NCBI GenBank assembly: GCA_028715095.1
Contig: JAQUSM010000055.1
Span: 1 to 7,050 of the forward strand
DNA: 7,050 nucleotides
Direction of reading: 5' to 3'
Source of the DNA: Candidatus Omnitrophota bacterium
GTDB taxonomy: Bacteria; Omnitrophota; Gorgyraeia; Gygaellales; Profunditerraquicolaceae
Under the pieces are notes generated by a model. The model was given only the letters and a program-made list of their open reading frames with translations. It was not told the origin of the DNA and ran no database searches. A program made the position numbers and the translations under genes. Position 1 is the first letter of the stretch; each line of letters begins with the position of its first letter. Shown one piece after another: positions 6,603 to 7,050 of the stretch.

Positions 6603-7050
6603 AAATTTTTATTGATACGGCAAGCGTTAAAGAAATAAAAGAAGCAGCCAGCCTTGGCCTTATAGACGGGGTAACTACTAATCCTACCCTGATGGCTAAG
6701 GAGGCTCGTAATCCTGAACAGGTATTAAAAGAGATATGCGCTTTAGTCAGCGGCCCGGTAAGCGCTGAAGTAATCAGCCTTGAATCTTCCGGGATGGTTA
6801 ATGAAGCCCATCAGCTGGTTAAGCTGGCAAAAAATATTGTAATTAAGGTCCCGCTTACCAGGGAAGGGTTAAAAGCAGCTAAGCTCCTTTCATCTGAAGG
6901 TATCAAAACCAATGTCACTCTTTGTTTTTCTCCTGTCCAGGCATTGTTGGCAGCTAAGGCCGGGGCAACCTATGTTTCTCCTTTTATCGGCAGGCTTGAT
7001 GATATTTCCCAGGAGGGGATCAGCCTGATCAGCGATATAAAGAAAATTTA
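6599..7050 (+). CDS. tal: Transaldolase of the TalC/FSA family, 5' part (runs off the window)
   Basis: The first 150 residues of a small transaldolase are present; family members are about 215 residues, so roughly two thirds is seen. It would transfer dihydroxyacetone units between sugar phosphates in the non-oxidative pentose phosphate pathway. The N-terminus MKIFIDTASVKEI, GVTTNPTL (24-31), SAEVISLE (55-62), IKVPLTREGLKA (82-93) with Schiff-base Lys83, GIKTNVTL (101-108) and AGATYVSPFIGRLDD (121-135) are all clear. Glu57, where E. coli fructose-6-phosphate aldolase has Gln59, points to transaldolase rather than FSA aldolase activity, as in Bacillus TalC. The second discriminating residue (Tyr in FSA, Phe in transaldolases) lies past the edge. 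The ATG at 6599 overlaps the kinase stop as ATGA and has AGAGG at 6586-6590 as Shine-Dalgarno, so it is translationally coupled to the kinase. No frameshift is seen in the part present. Confidence 0.94.
   Translation, partial: MKIFIDTASVKEIKEAASLGLIDGVTTNPTLMAKEARNPEQVLKEICALVSGPVSAEVISLESSGMVNEAHQLVKLAKNIVIKVPLTREGLKAAKLLSSEGIKTNVTLCFSPVQALLAAKAGATYVSPFIGRLDDISQEGISLISDIKKI

Overview
This 7,050-base window carries seven protein-coding genes, all on the + strand, with very little non-coding sequence. The base composition looks moderately AT-rich (mid-40s % GC by eye, not counted). No tRNA, rRNA, CRISPR array, insertion sequence, phage gene or toxin-antitoxin pair is visible. The gene mix (DUF1015, a stand-alone accD, a UgpC/MsmX-type ABC ATPase, membrane GAF-GGDEF proteins, a ROK kinase and a TalC-type transaldolase) fits a Gram-negative-like environmental bacterium. 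Candidatus Omnitrophota or a related uncultured phylum is my best guess from protein style. That is inference only; a phylogeny of AccD or the ABC ATPase would settle it.

Region 1 (22-5590) is one tightly packed run of five genes: a DUF1015 protein, acetyl-CoA carboxylase carboxyltransferase beta (accD), a CUT1-type sugar ABC transporter ATPase, and two consecutive membrane-anchored GAF-GGDEF (diguanylate cyclase-like) proteins. Gaps are 11, 14 and 34 bases, and the two GGDEF genes overlap by 13 bases, so co-transcription is likely. The first step of fatty-acid synthesis, sugar import energy supply and c-di-GMP signalling would then share an mRNA, although no direct functional link can be read from the sequence.

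Region 2 (5591-5675) is the only intergenic gap of note. It contains a good sigma70-type promoter (TTGAAA, 17-base spacer, TAGAAT) whose predicted start point falls on the A of the next gene's ATG. That gene has no Shine-Dalgarno sequence and has an in-frame stop inside the -10 box, so a leaderless mRNA is the simplest reading.

Region 3 (5676-7050) is a small sugar-phosphate operon. A ROK-family sugar kinase, probably glucokinase, overlaps by four bases (ATGA) a TalC-type transaldolase that runs off the right edge. Together they would phosphorylate a hexose and feed the non-oxidative pentose phosphate pathway.

The window is mostly ordinary housekeeping DNA. I do not see a novel defence or mobile system. 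The observations most worth checking are the leaderless promoter, the complementary motif differences between the two GGDEF paralogues, a substitution in an active-site glycine pair of AccD, and two intragenic stem-loops.
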